Origin: Bacteroidota bacterium | Lineage (GTDB): Bacteria > Bacteroidota > Ignavibacteria > Palsa-1295 | Assembly: GCA_021324685.1 (NCBI GenBank) | Contig: JAJPIQ010000066.1 | Coordinates: 1 to 60,417 of the forward strand | Direction: 5' to 3' | Length of the DNA stretch: 60,417 nt | Part shown: piece after piece, positions 52,551 to 60,417 of the stretch | How positions within the stretch are numbered: the stretch's first letter is position 1 | How the letters are laid out: the number at the start of each line of letters is the position of its first letter | Position numbers and translations under genes: made by a program | Notes under the pieces: generated by a model | Database searches by the model: none | What the model saw: the letters and a program-made list of their open reading frames with translations, nothing else | Told to the model about the DNA's origin: nothing

Positions 52551-54614
52551 TTATGAAAGCACGCGTTGCTCGGCCGTTTTGCCGATGAAGGCGCGGACCT
52601 GTTCGCGGAGGCCTTCGCGGTCGAGTCCGCACTCGGCAAGCAGGCCGGCGGGCGAACCGTGCTCGATAAACCGGTCCGGAAGACCCAAATGCAGGACATG
52701 CTTTAGCTTGTCCTCGGACTTCCGGGTCGCAAGGTATTCGGAAACGGCGCTGCCAAAGCCTCCGGCCACGACATTCTCTTCGACCGTGATCATATGTTTG
52801 AAGCGGACGGCGAGCGCATCGATCAGGTTCGTATCGAGCGGCTTCACATATCGCGCGTTCGCGACGGCGATCGATATTCCTTCCCGCTGCAGGTCTTCCG
52901 CGGCTTTCATCGCTTCATAGAGCACCGGCCCGACGCCGAGGACCACGGCATCTTCGCCGTCGCGCAGCATTTCGCCCTGTTGGATGGGGAGCGCGGTAAA
53001 ACCTTTGTCGGCCAGCGGCACGCCGATCCCCGCGCCGCGCGGATAGCGGATCGCCACAGGACCACGGGGCAAAGAAGAAAGAGGAGAGAGGAACGATGAG
53101 TCCTTTATTGCCTCCCTTTTCGTCTTTAAGCTTCCATCTGTTAATTCTTCATCTTTTGGAGCCGGGGCTCTAGCTTCATCTCTTGCACAGGTCGCGGTAA
53201 AGAGCATATCCCGCAGTTCCTGCTCGTCCTTCGGGACCATGATCGTGAGGTTCGGGATGAGCCGAAGGTACGAAAGGTCGAAGGCGCCATGGTGCGTCGG
53301 GCCGTCGGCGCCGACCAAGCCCGCGCGGTCCATCGCGAAGACGACGGGGAGCTTTTGCAGGGCGACATCGTGGATGATCTGGTCGAAAGCGCGCTGGAGG
53401 AACGTCGAGTAGATCGCGCAGACGGGAATCATTCCTTCCGTCGCCATTCCGGCGGCGAACGTGACGGCATGCTGTTCCGCAATGCCGACATCGAAGAACT
53501 TCTCGGGAATTTCTTTTTGCAGGATATGGAGCCCGGTGCCGTCCGGCATGGCGGCCGTGATCCCGACGACCTTCGGGTTCGTCCGGCAGAGTTCCACCAT
53601 CGCCTGCCCGAAGACCTTCGTGTACTCCGGTGGCTGCGGCGCCAGGACCGGTTTCGAGACCGCGATCCCCGTCACTTTATCGAACGCGCCGCTCGCCGCA
53701 TGGTATTTCTGCGCGTGCGATTCGGCGGGCGCGTAACCGTGCCCTTTTTCGGTGATCACGTGCAGCAGGAGCGGACCCGACTGCTGCTTTAAAAACGCGA
53801 ACATCTCCGCGAGCTTCGTCACATTGTGCCCGCTCACGGGGCCGAAATACTTGAAGCCGAGCGCTTCGAACATCATGCCCGGCGTCATGGCCGCTTTCAT
53901 CGCATCGACGAGTTTCGCTCCCGCCGAACGGAGCAGCTCGTGCCCGCCCAGTTTTTCCCAGACCTGGTCTTTAAATTTCCGGATCGCCGGGTTCGTGATA
54001 AAGGAATTAAAATGCTCGTGCAGCGCCCAGACGTTCGGCGCGATCGACATATTGTTGTCGTTGAGGACGACGAGGAGGTCCTTCTTGAGCATGCCGCAAT
54101 TGTTCAGCGCCTCGTAGGCGATGCCGCCAGTCATGGAACCATCCCCGATCACGGCGACGACGTGGTAGTCCGCCCCCGGTTCCCCGCTCGCCTTCGCATA
54201 ATCGCGCGCGGTCGCGATGCCGAGCGCGGCGCTGATGGAGGTCGAGGCATGGCCCGCGCCGAAAACATCGTACTCGCTTTCGTTCCTGCTGAGGAACGGG
54301 GCGAGGCCGTCCTTCTGGCGAATGGTGTTGAGCCGCGATTTCCTTCCCGTCAGGATCTTGTGCGGATAGGCCTGGTGCCCCACGTCCCAGATCACTTTGT
54401 CCCTCGGCGTATCGAAGGCGTAATGGAGCGCGACGGTGAGTTCGACGACGCCCAGGCCCGCGCCGAAATGTCCGCCCGTCTGGGCGATGGTATCGATCAG
54501 GAATTCGCGGACGTCCGCCGAAATGGCCTCCAGGTCGCTCGGGGCGTAGGTACGGAGGTCTTCCGGGGTCTCGATATTCTTAAGGTACGGATAGGCGTCG
54601 AAATCTGGCTGCAT
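52551..54614 (-). CDS. dxs: 1-deoxy-D-xylulose-5-phosphate synthase with an in-frame insertion
   Basis: DXS condenses pyruvate and glyceraldehyde 3-phosphate in a TPP-dependent reaction, the first step of the MEP isoprenoid pathway. Diagnostic motifs: TIAQTGGHFGAGLGVVELTV, WDVGHQAYPHKILTGR, VIGDGSMTGGIAYEALNNCG (GDG...NN TPP motif), VLNDNNMSIAPNV, FDVGIAEQHAVTFAAGMA (catalytic Glu) and AIRYPRGAGIG. The length of 687 residues exceeds the usual 620-645. The excess is a segment of about 45 residues, roughly 472-518, between the LFTATC and GPVAIRYPRG strands. It is rich in Lys, Glu, Ser and Leu and ends in an LSPLSSL tail. The gene borders the phage module. Confidence 0.95.
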   Translation of the reverse strand: MQPDFDAYPYLKNIETPEDLRTYAPSDLEAISADVREFLIDTIAQTGGHFGAGLGVVELTVALHYAFDTPRDKVIWDVGHQAYPHKILTGRKSRLNTIRQKDGLAPFLSRNESEYDVFGAGHASTSISAALGIATARDYAKASGEPGADYHVVAVIGDGSMTGGIAYEALNNCGMLKKDLLVVLNDNNMSIAPNVWALHEHFNSFITNPAIRKFKDQVWEKLGGHELLRSAGAKLVDAMKAAMTPGMMFEALGFKYFGPVSGHNVTKLAEMFAFLKQQSGPLLLHVITEKGHGYAPAESHAQKYHAASGAFDKVTGIAVSKPVLAPQPPEYTKVFGQAMVELCRTNPKVVGITAAMPDGTGLHILQKEIPEKFFDVGIAEQHAVTFAAGMATEGMIPVCAIYSTFLQRAFDQIIHDVALQKLPVVFAMDRAGLVGADGPTHHGAFDLSYLRLIPNLTIMVPKDEQELRDMLFTATCARDEARAPAPKDEELTDGSLKTKREAIKDSSFLSPLSSLPRGPVAIRYPRGAGIGVPLADKGFTALPIQQGEMLRDGEDAVVLGVGPVLYEAMKAAEDLQREGISIAVANARYVKPLDTNLIDALAVRFKHMITVEENVVAGGFGSAVSEYLATRKSEDKLKHVLHLGLPDRFIEHGSPAGLLAECGLDREGLREQVRAFIGKTAEQRVLS

Positions 54615-54706
54615 GGCAAGGAATTTGGCCGGATGGCAGGAAAATCAAAGCATGGGAAGCCTGGAAACGTTCACGAAACCGGATGTGAAACTCCCCAAGA
54701 TGCACA

Positions 54707-55234
54707 CTATAATTTTCCGACGATGATACCCGCCGCCAGGGAAAGAATAACGACGAGGGCGTCGTCGTACCACGCCGAGCCATGGCCGGTTTCGCTGCGG
54801 GTCTCGTCCTCGCGCCAATAGAACGTATCGTGCGCGAGGTAGGGAACGGCGACCGCCTGTTTCCGGGTGGCAAGGCCGAGCGCGACCGAAAACCGGTCCT
54901 GAAGATAACAGACCGAAAGCGTGTCGGGAGCAGACGCCGCGGTATCGCTCCGAAGCAGCGTATCGAGGCACGCTTCGCGATAGAGCGTGTCGTGAAGGAC
55001 GACCGTCCGTGCGCGATTCGGAGCCGAGCGAACGTGGAGCGGCGGCATGGGAACGGTTACCAGCGTCCGCACGGTGTCCGGCCGGACGCGGACGATCTCC
55101 CGTTCGCGGACCTCGTCCTGGGAACTGCTTTGCGAGTGCGGCGCCAGGAGGAACCCAAGGAGGAACGCGATCGCGAGCAGGATGGCCGCGTCCTGCCATT
55201 TGATATTCTTAATATTCTGCGGATCGATATTCAT
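54707..55234 (-). CDS. small membrane protein at the edge of the phage module
   Basis: A 175-residue protein from ATG 55234, overlapping the transglycosylase stop by 4 bp (ATGA). It has an N-terminal membrane segment (AAILLAIAFLLGFLLAP) and a C-terminal one (ALVVILSLAAGIIVGKL). Between them is an Arg-rich stretch and two cysteines. A lysis-related (holin- or spanin-like) role is suggested by its pairing with a muralytic enzyme, but no family is recognised. It is the last gene before dxs, 92 bp away. Confidence 0.65.
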   Translation of the reverse strand: MNIDPQNIKNIKWQDAAILLAIAFLLGFLLAPHSQSSSQDEVREREIVRVRPDTVRTLVTVPMPPLHVRSAPNRARTVVLHDTLYREACLDTLLRSDTAASAPDTLSVCYLQDRFSVALGLATRKQAVAVPYLAHDTFYWREDETRSETGHGSAWYDDALVVILSLAAGIIVGKL

Positions 55235-55887
55235 GGGCGCCCTCCGTTTGGATAACGTCGCCCGCCGTTTGGAAATCGGAGATCGTTTCGAAAGATCGCG
55301 TCGTAGGCGCGCCACGCGATCGTGACCCGATAGACGTAGCGCGCGTTGGCGAACATACCGCGCCGCTTTTTTGCCGAGCCCTGGTTATACGCGCTGATGG
55401 CGGCCAGCGTATCGCCGTGGTAGCGGGCGAGGAGCCGGGCGAGCAATTTCGCGCCGTGCTCGATGGCATTCGAAGGGATATACAGTTCCGCGAGGAACGG
55501 CGCGAGAAATCCCTGCTCGCGCGCGGTCTCGCCCATGACCTGCATCAGGCCATAGGAGCGCGCCCGGTCCAGGAATTCAGTGTAGGCATTCGCGCCGCGC
55601 GCATGCCTACGCGCATAGCGCGCGGCCAGGCGGCGAATCTTTCGGTTCCGAAGGTATTTCGGTTCCGCGCGCGTCGCCCAGGGATCGAACCGCGATTCCT
55701 CCTGGATCACCGCCGCGATGAGCGCCGGCGGCAGGGCATAGCGCGCCGCCGCGCGCTCGATCTCGGCGCGATACGGGATGAGGACGGTCGAACGGGCCGC
55801 CGCCGAGTCCAGCGCAAGCGCTCGATCGACCGACTGCTCGACCAGCGGTGGGGAACTAAGATGGAGCCATAAAAAAAGTAGGAACAT
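55231..55887 (-). CDS. SLT-type lytic transglycosylase
   Basis: A 218-residue exported or phage-type muralytic enzyme that cleaves MurNAc-GlcNAc bonds. The start at 55887 gives a hydrophobic N-terminus (MFLLFLWLHLSS), either a signal peptide or an anchor. Motifs of the family are AAVIQEESRFDPWA with catalytic Glu64, ARSYGLMQVMGETA, and AISAYNQGSAKK. The mature domain is about residues 35-215. The open frame reaches 41 codons further upstream, in a region overlapping the preceding gene; that extension is unlikely. It belongs to the phage-derived unit and would serve lysis or entry, though host use is possible. Confidence 0.88.
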   Translation of the reverse strand: MFLLFLWLHLSSPPLVEQSVDRALALDSAAARSTVLIPYRAEIERAAARYALPPALIAAVIQEESRFDPWATRAEPKYLRNRKIRRLAARYARRHARGANAYTEFLDRARSYGLMQVMGETAREQGFLAPFLAELYIPSNAIEHGAKLLARLLARYHGDTLAAISAYNQGSAKKRRGMFANARYVYRVTIAWRAYDAIFRNDLRFPNGGRRYPNGGRP

Positions 55888-55909
55888 AGGAGTGGATATA
55901 GGAGATAGG

Positions 55910-56350
55910 TTATGTATTGACGAGCGCGTCCGCGAGCGTCGCGGCGAGCCGGAACGAAAGGAGCAGCATGCCGTGGCGTTCCTTCGCCTCGATGAGCGAG
56001 AGCGTTGCATCGACGAAGCCGCCTTGTCCGTAGCGGACGAATTTCGCTTCGTGCAGCGCGGCCAGTTTGTAGTTGATGAGGAAGGTGACGACGCTCGCTT
56101 CGAGCGGGAGCGGAATCGGCGCGCATTGGACGCGAAGGATGAGCCCGGCGTCGTCGGCGGAGCCTCCGGGGACCGGCAGCCACGCGTTCGCGCAGCAGAG
56201 CGGCGTGATCGAAGCCGGTTCGCTCGCGATCGTTACTTGCTGCACGGGCAGCGCACCGAGGGGGACCGCCGGGAACGCGCTCGTAAGGTCGGGAACGTTC
56301 GTCCACGGGGCGCCCGTCGAAGCGCGATAATGAAGATACAGGTAGGTCAT
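55910..56350 (-). CDS. phage module protein of unknown function
   Basis: A 146-residue protein with no signal peptide. It opens MTYLYLHYRASTGAPWTNVP and contains the segments QVTIASEPASI and GMLLLSFRLAATLADALV. No motif is recognised. It lies 22 bp before the transglycosylase start and 32 bp after the next upstream gene, so it fits the phage head/neck gene order where small conserved proteins of this length are usual. Confidence 0.65.
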   Translation of the reverse strand: MTYLYLHYRASTGAPWTNVPDLTSAFPAVPLGALPVQQVTIASEPASITPLCCANAWLPVPGGSADDAGLILRVQCAPIPLPLEASVVTFLINYKLAALHEAKFVRYGQGGFVDATLSLIEAKERHGMLLLSFRLAATLADALVNT

Positions 56351-56382
56351 TGGTACATCGAGTTGGCGTTAAAAAAAGAATG

Positions 56383-56823
56383 TTAAAATAGAGTGAAATC
56401 GTACGCGGCATGGACGGCGAACGCGGAGCGCGTAGCCATTTTGTTGAGGACGGCCGGCTCGATCGACTGAAGCCGAATGCCATCGATCCGCGCCTGGTCG
56501 CCCGTCCCGACGACGGGCGGAACGTACCCGGCCGCAAAGAAGCCTTCGATGAGGCCGACGAACTCCGAATGCGTCCCGCGCATCGGGAGCGTGGAAAGTT
56601 CCGGATGCGAAAAAAGGACGCGGACCGTGAAGGACTGTTCGCCGTGCACGGCAAAGCCGAGGCTGTCGAACGCGGTGTACTTCGCTTCGCCGGGAAGGAC
56701 CTCGAATCCGGGATAATCGCTCGGGCTGAGCGCGCCGCCCTGCACGCTGACGAGCGATTTCCATCCCGTGAACGCGGCGAGCTGCGACTCGAACGTCGTA
56801 TAGAATAATAGTTCTCGTGTCAT
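56383..56823 (-). CDS. phage module protein, possible head-tail joining or neck protein
   Basis: A 146-residue protein starting MTRELLFYTTFESQLAAFTG. The size and position directly after the connector-like gene fit head-closure/neck or tail-completion proteins, which are poorly conserved. No motif is diagnostic. It has no signal peptide. The neighbours are the 193-residue connector-like gene (32 bp upstream) and the 146-residue protein at 55910. Confidence 0.6.
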   Translation of the reverse strand: MTRELLFYTTFESQLAAFTGWKSLVSVQGGALSPSDYPGFEVLPGEAKYTAFDSLGFAVHGEQSFTVRVLFSHPELSTLPMRGTHSEFVGLIEGFFAAGYVPPVVGTGDQARIDGIRLQSIEPAVLNKMATRSAFAVHAAYDFTLF

Positions 56824-56855
56824 ATTCCGTAGGGTTCACGTGGGAGATGGAAGTC

Positions 56856-57437
56856 CTAGACCGGATAGCGCTTATACGCGCGGAGGATTTCCTGATGGCG
56901 GGGACTGAGGTCGAGGAACCGTTCCCGGTCGATCGAGGAGCCGTCGTTCGTCGAAGCGGTGAGGAGCCCGAGCGATCCGGCCCCCTGATTGCTCGATTGG
57001 TAGAGCACGGCGGCCATTTCGGTAATGACCTGCGCCACGATTTCCGGGCAGACGAGGGTCGAGGGCTGCCGGTACGCGATCGTATGCTCCGCGCCGCGCT
57101 GGAAGCCGCCTACGGTGGTTTGCAGTAGGTATCCTTTTGCGCGAATGAGGAGATTGGCGGTGGGCATGGTGGTAACCGTTCCCGAACGGTCGGTGTAGGT
57201 CCACGAAAGGAGCGATCCCACGGGATTGTTCGGCGCGTAGAACGCGCGGTCATCGCCCCAGAAGACGTCCGTCTTCGTGGCGAGCGGCGTATAATCGCGG
57301 TCGAGCCAGGTATAGACCGCCTCCGTGGCGGCATTGAGGCACGTCTGGAAAAATCCCGTGAGCGTTGGGTCGGTCGACGTATCTTTCAGGTACGTCTGAA
57401 AGTCCGCCAGCGCCACGGGCGAAATATAGGTTGGCAT
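56856..57437 (-). CDS. phage head-tail connector-like protein (gp6 type)
   Basis: A 193-residue protein of the HK97 gp6/connector kind: the N-terminal helical part (VALADFQTYLKDTSTDPTLT; then FFQTCLNAATEAVYTWLDRD) resembles the region where these proteins contact the capsid portal ring, followed by a beta-rich middle and a helical end (EIVAQVITEMAAVLYQSSNQ). It lies downstream of the capsid gene, as in head operons, but a MEDS-domain gene pair on the other strand separates them. The identification rests on layout and size more than motifs. Confidence 0.6.
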   Translation of the reverse strand: MPTYISPVALADFQTYLKDTSTDPTLTGFFQTCLNAATEAVYTWLDRDYTPLATKTDVFWGDDRAFYAPNNPVGSLLSWTYTDRSGTVTTMPTANLLIRAKGYLLQTTVGGFQRGAEHTIAYRQPSTLVCPEIVAQVITEMAAVLYQSSNQGAGSLGLLTASTNDGSSIDRERFLDLSPRHQEILRAYKRYPV

Positions 57438-57466
57438 AGGCTAAAATATTTGATTGGGGTTTAGGC

Positions 57467-57502
57467 GAAATAAGCAGATTGGGCTGAAATAAGGAGATTG
57501 GG
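57467..57502. repeat. 17-bp direct repeat upstream of the MEDS gene
   Basis: gaaataagcagattggg (57467-57483) and gaaataaggagattggg (57486-57502) differ at one position. They lie between the connector-like start (57437) and the MEDS gene start (57607). Confidence 0.9.
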
Positions 57503-57606
57503 TTACAGGATAGGGCTTAATCGGCAAAAAACGGGGAATGCCAGATCGCAAAGAAAGGCGCTCGCGATCGTTTTTACGGCCCAGTTTTTGATGCTGGAGA
57601 TCGTTA

Positions 57607-58245
57607 ATGGAAGAACCTTTAGGGCCCGAAGGCGTCGCCCTTACGGCGGCCGTCTCGGCGCCTGCGATCTCGCCGGAAGTATTTTGGGCTGAAATTTCTC
57701 CGTGCGAGCACCTTTTGCAATTGTATGAGGACGACCGCGCGTTTCTGGAGCCGCTCTGTGCGTTTGTGGCCGGCGGCATTCAGTGCCAGGAGGCGATCGT
57801 CGTCATCGCGACGGCCCCGCACCTCGTCTCGCTCGAACTTCAGCTTGGCGACTTAGGGCTCGATGTGGAGGCCGCCAGGAACCGGAACCAATTCACCACG
57901 ATCGAAGCCGAGGCCATGCTCCGCAGGTTCATGGTCAATGGCTGGCCCGACGAGGAGCTGTTCCGCACGTCGATCACCGCCGTGATCGATCACGCCAAAC
58001 GGGATTTTCCGCGCGTCCGGGCCTTCGGAGAAATGGTCGCGCTGCTCTGGGCGCAGGGACGGACCGCGGCCACCGTCCGGCTCGAACATTTGTGGCACGA
58101 GCTCCATCGGCAGGAATCCTTCACGCTGTTCTGCTCGTATCCGAAAGTCGGCTTCACGAGCTCGCCCCAGGAGTCGCTCGAAGAAATTTATCGGCACCAC
58201 TCGAAGCTATTACACTATACGCTTACCGACACCCTGATCTCTTAA
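57607..58245 (+). CDS. MEDS-domain sensor-type protein
   Basis: A 212-residue soluble protein. The conserved MEDS pattern (methanogen/methylotroph DcmR sensory domain) is seen from about residue 38: HLLQLYEDDRAFLEPLCAFV, GGIQCQEAIVVIATAPHLVS, the acidic/hydrophobic middle with EAMLRRFMVNGWPDEELFRT, RVRAFGEMVALLWAQG, RLEHLWHELH and FTLFCSYPK. MEDS proteins sense small molecules and usually regulate transcription or signalling through attached domains; here the domain stands almost alone. It lies on the plus strand inside the minus-strand phage module, like a moron or cargo gene. Its ligand is unknown. Confidence 0.82.
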   Translation: MEEPLGPEGVALTAAVSAPAISPEVFWAEISPCEHLLQLYEDDRAFLEPLCAFVAGGIQCQEAIVVIATAPHLVSLELQLGDLGLDVEAARNRNQFTTIEAEAMLRRFMVNGWPDEELFRTSITAVIDHAKRDFPRVRAFGEMVALLWAQGRTAATVRLEHLWHELHRQESFTLFCSYPKVGFTSSPQESLEEIYRHHSKLLHYTLTDTLIS

Positions 58246-58269
58246 ACAGAGGTGCGCGATACGGCGTTG

Positions 58270-58316
58270 CCTCTGAAGGACATTACTATCATAAATCATT
58301 ACCTCTGAAGGATATT
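58270..58316. repeat. 15-bp direct repeat before the 87-residue gene
   Basis: cctctgaaggacatt (58270-58284) and cctctgaaggatatt (58302-58316) differ at one base and are 32 bp apart start to start. The second contains the AAGGA of the Shine-Dalgarno site for the ATG at 58319. Confidence 0.85.
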
Positions 58317-58318
58317 CC

Positions 58319-58582
58319 ATGAAAGTGTTAGAAGATACGCGCGCAAAGCTCCAGCGCGAGTTACCCCATTGCAAGACGCAGCATGACCTGGAACAACTGC
58401 TGAACGAAGCACGGACGATGCTCATCGACAGCCATGCGCCCCACGGGCAAAAGCAGCTCATGTGGGAACAAATAAAAGAGAACCTCAGCAATTATCTCCG
58501 CCGCCCGGACCTGATCAACGATGCCCACTCCATCATCGACCGCATCCTGAAGAATACCTATTCTCCGTTCGAGGTGACGTAA
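58319..58582 (+). CDS. 87-residue protein of unknown function
   Basis: A small, mostly helical soluble protein (MKVLEDTRAKLQREL; then HDLEQLLNEARTML) with no recognised family. It has a good Shine-Dalgarno site (gaagga) 8 bp upstream. It follows the MEDS gene on the same strand, 73 bp after its stop, and may form a two-gene cargo unit with it. The sequence looks like a real gene: it has steady helical periodicity and no stop within the frame. Confidence 0.65.
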   Translation: MKVLEDTRAKLQRELPHCKTQHDLEQLLNEARTMLIDSHAPHGQKQLMWEQIKENLSNYLRRPDLINDAHSIIDRILKNTYSPFEVT

Positions 58583-58627
58583 GCGGCGGCAGAATCTACC
58601 GTTCGTCGCGGGCACCGCACTACCCCG

Positions 58628-58653
58628 CCCCTCCCGCACCGGCGGGGAGGGGG
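58628..58653. terminator. GC-rich hairpin between the 87-residue gene and the capsid gene
   Basis: cccctcccgc pairs with gcggggaggggg across a short loop, with one bulge, followed by aagtatttaaa. It sits between convergent genes (58582 stop, 58684 stop) and probably ends both transcripts. The T tract is weak. Confidence 0.55.
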
Positions 58654-58683
58654 AAGTATTTAAATGCAAGTTTACGAGCGAGT

Positions 58684-59967
58684 TTACGACGCGCTCGTGC
58701 TCAGCACGGCGAGGTATCCGGGCTGGCCGATGCCGAAGGCGATGCGTTCGGTCATCCGCAGGAGCTGGAGATCGTTCGTGAAGGCATTCACGGTGTCGGA
58801 CGTGGCGTCGTAGGAAATACGAAGTTCCATCCCGCCGCGCGTCCCGAGCCAGGCGCCCGCGCTCTGCAGGTTCCCAAACGCCACGAACGGCGTGCTCGGA
58901 TGCGCGCTCGCATCGTAGCCGTTGATCATCACGCCGTTGGGCAGCGACACGACCGGGAACCCGCGAAAGGTCAGGCCCGTCGCACTGAGCCCGTTGGCGT
59001 TCGTGAGCGCCGGCGCGTCCGAATGGGTAATATCCCAGAGATACCGGTTGTTGGAATCTTTTTTCCGGGCCAGGTCGGAGAGCGTGTTCATTTCCATGAA
59101 CAGGCATGCCCCGCGCTGCTGTGCCGGACCGATCGACTGCACGAGTGTGATGAGGTCGTCCAGCGTGATGTCCGGGAAGTGAACTTTTCCGGAGGTCGAG
59201 GAGCCGCCCAGGTACGTCAGCGCGGTCCCCGAGGCCTGCAGGATCCCCGTGAAGGGCGTGCCCGTGCCGCTAAAGACCTGCATGTCCTCCTGCTGCGAAA
59301 AGACCTCGGCAAAGATGCGGAGGATCGTCGTATAGACGTCGATGTTCGCGTCCAGCAGCAGTTCGTTCGAAACGGGATAGATCGCGGCGAGCTTTTGCGC
59401 CGTGAGGACAAGGCGCCCGAAGGTCCCTTTGCTCGCCGGGATCACCGCATTTTCGCTCACCCAGGAGACCGTCGGGGTTCCCGTGAGCGTCGAGACGTTC
59501 AGCACGTTCGAGTTCATCTGGATCTGCGCGCAGTACTTCCGTGCAAAGCCGTATTGATTGAGGAGGAAGAGGACGTCCGCATAGAACTCGGGCGGGACGA
59601 GATAGCCGCCGGCGGAATTCGTTCCCTCGACCTGCGGCGAGAGCACGCGCACGTATTCGGGTTCGTACGTCTGCAGGATCTCGCGGAGCGTGCCGTGGTC
59701 GTTCGTCGCAACGGCATGGAAAAAGCGGAAGGTCTTGAGGATCTTCTCGCGGTCGTGCGCGCCGCGGAGCGGGACATTCGCGTTCCGAGCGCGGGGCGGT
59801 TCGGGACCGGCCGCGCGGTAGCCGGGTTCGCCGGCGTTCTCGTGAAGCGCCGAAAGCGCGGAGCGGTCCGGGATCGATTTGATCTTGCGGTCGAGCGCTT
59901 TGTCGATGATCGTGTTCATTTCTTCGCGCGAGGCGGTGAGGGTGTTGTCTTCTGTGTTAATGTGCAT
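58684..59967 (-). CDS. HK97-type phage major capsid protein
   Basis: A 427-residue capsid protein. The start at 59967 (MHINTEDNTLTASREEMNTI) is chosen because the remaining upstream frame overlaps the protease gene. The first 95 residues are charged and helical (delta domain/scaffold, DKALDRKIK and REKILKTFRFFHA). The shell domain carries SAGGYLVPPEFYADVLFLLN, TLTGTPTVSWVSENAVIPAS, YPVSNELLLDANID and GAWLGTRGGMELRISYDATS, all typical of the HK97 fold. The position directly after the prohead protease gene is canonical. The shell self-assembles after protease cleavage of the N-terminal part. Confidence 0.92.
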   Translation of the reverse strand: MHINTEDNTLTASREEMNTIIDKALDRKIKSIPDRSALSALHENAGEPGYRAAGPEPPRARNANVPLRGAHDREKILKTFRFFHAVATNDHGTLREILQTYEPEYVRVLSPQVEGTNSAGGYLVPPEFYADVLFLLNQYGFARKYCAQIQMNSNVLNVSTLTGTPTVSWVSENAVIPASKGTFGRLVLTAQKLAAIYPVSNELLLDANIDVYTTILRIFAEVFSQQEDMQVFSGTGTPFTGILQASGTALTYLGGSSTSGKVHFPDITLDDLITLVQSIGPAQQRGACLFMEMNTLSDLARKKDSNNRYLWDITHSDAPALTNANGLSATGLTFRGFPVVSLPNGVMINGYDASAHPSTPFVAFGNLQSAGAWLGTRGGMELRISYDATSDTVNAFTNDLQLLRMTERIAFGIGQPGYLAVLSTSAS

Positions 59968-60014
59968 AGGGTTACGTGGATGGTTAATCGTGGATAAGAA
60001 GGGTGGGACGGTAT

Positions 60015-60417
60015 TCAGGATAGCAGCCAATCGGCTGCTTCTTCCAATGCGAGGAAGGGGTCGGGCGAGGACGCCCGACCGACGCTGTCCACCGCTTCCG
60101 GGTTCATCGGCAGCTCGACTTTGGAGCATTCGATGAGTTCCCATCGGGTGAACGTGAAGCCGCCGGCATCGTTGGCTTCGTATTCGAGGGGGCGAAAGCC
60201 GATCGAGTTGGCGGGAAGGATTCCGGCGACGTCGAGACGGTAGATCTGTTCGGCGAGCGGCGAAAGGAGGGCGTCGGCATATTCGACCCGCGCATAGAGC
60301 GCATTCCCGGACGTCTGGAGTTCCAGCACCCGGCCAATCGTATTGACAAGGGAACCCGACGCGCCGTGCTGCCAGAGGAACTGCGGATTTTTGAGGAAGT
60401 TCGCCGCGTCCATGCCG
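60015..60417 (-). CDS. HK97-family prohead protease, 3' part
   Basis: The last 134 residues of a prohead protease, running off the window edge. FLKNPQFLWQHGASGSLVNT matches the conserved NPxFLWxHxxxxxIG block containing the catalytic His; ARVEYADALLSPLAEQIYRL and SIGFRPLEYEANDAGGF, then RWELIECSKVELPMNPEA, match the C-terminal conserved parts with the catalytic Ser. The Met at the right edge (60413) is internal. The enzyme matures the capsid by cleaving its N-terminal domain. Confidence 0.88.
   Translation of the reverse strand, partial: GMDAANFLKNPQFLWQHGASGSLVNTIGRVLELQTSGNALYARVEYADALLSPLAEQIYRLDVAGILPANSIGFRPLEYEANDAGGFTFTRWELIECSKVELPMNPEAVDSVGRASSPDPFLALEEAADWLLS

Overview
The window looks like a chromosomal segment of a moderately GC-rich member of the Bacteroidota/Chlorobiota group, possibly Ignavibacteria- or Kapabacteria-like. 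This is an inference from three things: nine secreted proteins end in a type IX secretion (T9SS) sorting domain of the PNP...G.Y.V.V type, three promoter-like sites resemble TAnnTTTG, and the core genes are of types common in that group. No rRNA, CRISPR array, transposase or integrase was seen. One tRNA-Ser(GCU) is present.

Layout, left to right. 1-534: 5' part of murB (minus). 697-1989: alkaline-phosphatase-superfamily phosphodiesterase. 2032-6660: two secreted Asp-box (BNR-like) T9SS cargo proteins, a nucleotidyltransferase-fold gene whose last 51 bp reappear as a relic 1.7 kb away, and a frame-broken lipoprotein. 6912-9362: queE-queF-queD-queC, the preQ1 part of queuosine synthesis, interrupted by seven 14-bp tandem repeats, followed by an LptD-like outer-membrane gene. 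12250-15349: an AT-richer three-gene minus-strand cassette of unknown function with a 12-base G tract in its upstream region. 15520-18577: tilS, a VWA-OmpA protein and aat. 18645-36554: a secretome block (T9SS cargo of 703, 609, 2121, about 1600 and 436 residues, one split by a single-base frameshift) broken by tRNA-Ser. 36662-38097: two small envelope-type genes. 38277-42875: a tightly overlapping porG-porA-porB-porD/GltD-like operon for 2-oxoacid:ferredoxin oxidoreductase. 43093-47322: a 1409-residue T9SS protein with Ig-like and cohesin-like parts.

47615-52469 is the most distinctive accessory region. Three paralogous secreted proteins, a small XRE regulator and a secreted metzincin-type zinc protease with a T9SS tail lie together. 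A perfect 7-6-7 inverted repeat sits between the regulator and the genes it faces. I suggest a regulated secreted protease system whose paralogues could be inhibitors, substrates or partners. The last step is speculation.

52551-54614: dxs, with an unusual in-frame insertion of about 45 residues. 54707-60417: a phage-derived head module on the minus strand (prohead protease, HK97-type capsid protein, connector-like and small head/neck-type proteins, a lytic transglycosylase and a membrane protein) directly beside dxs. No tail gene is seen in the window. A MEDS-domain sensor gene and an 87-residue gene run on the opposite strand inside this module.
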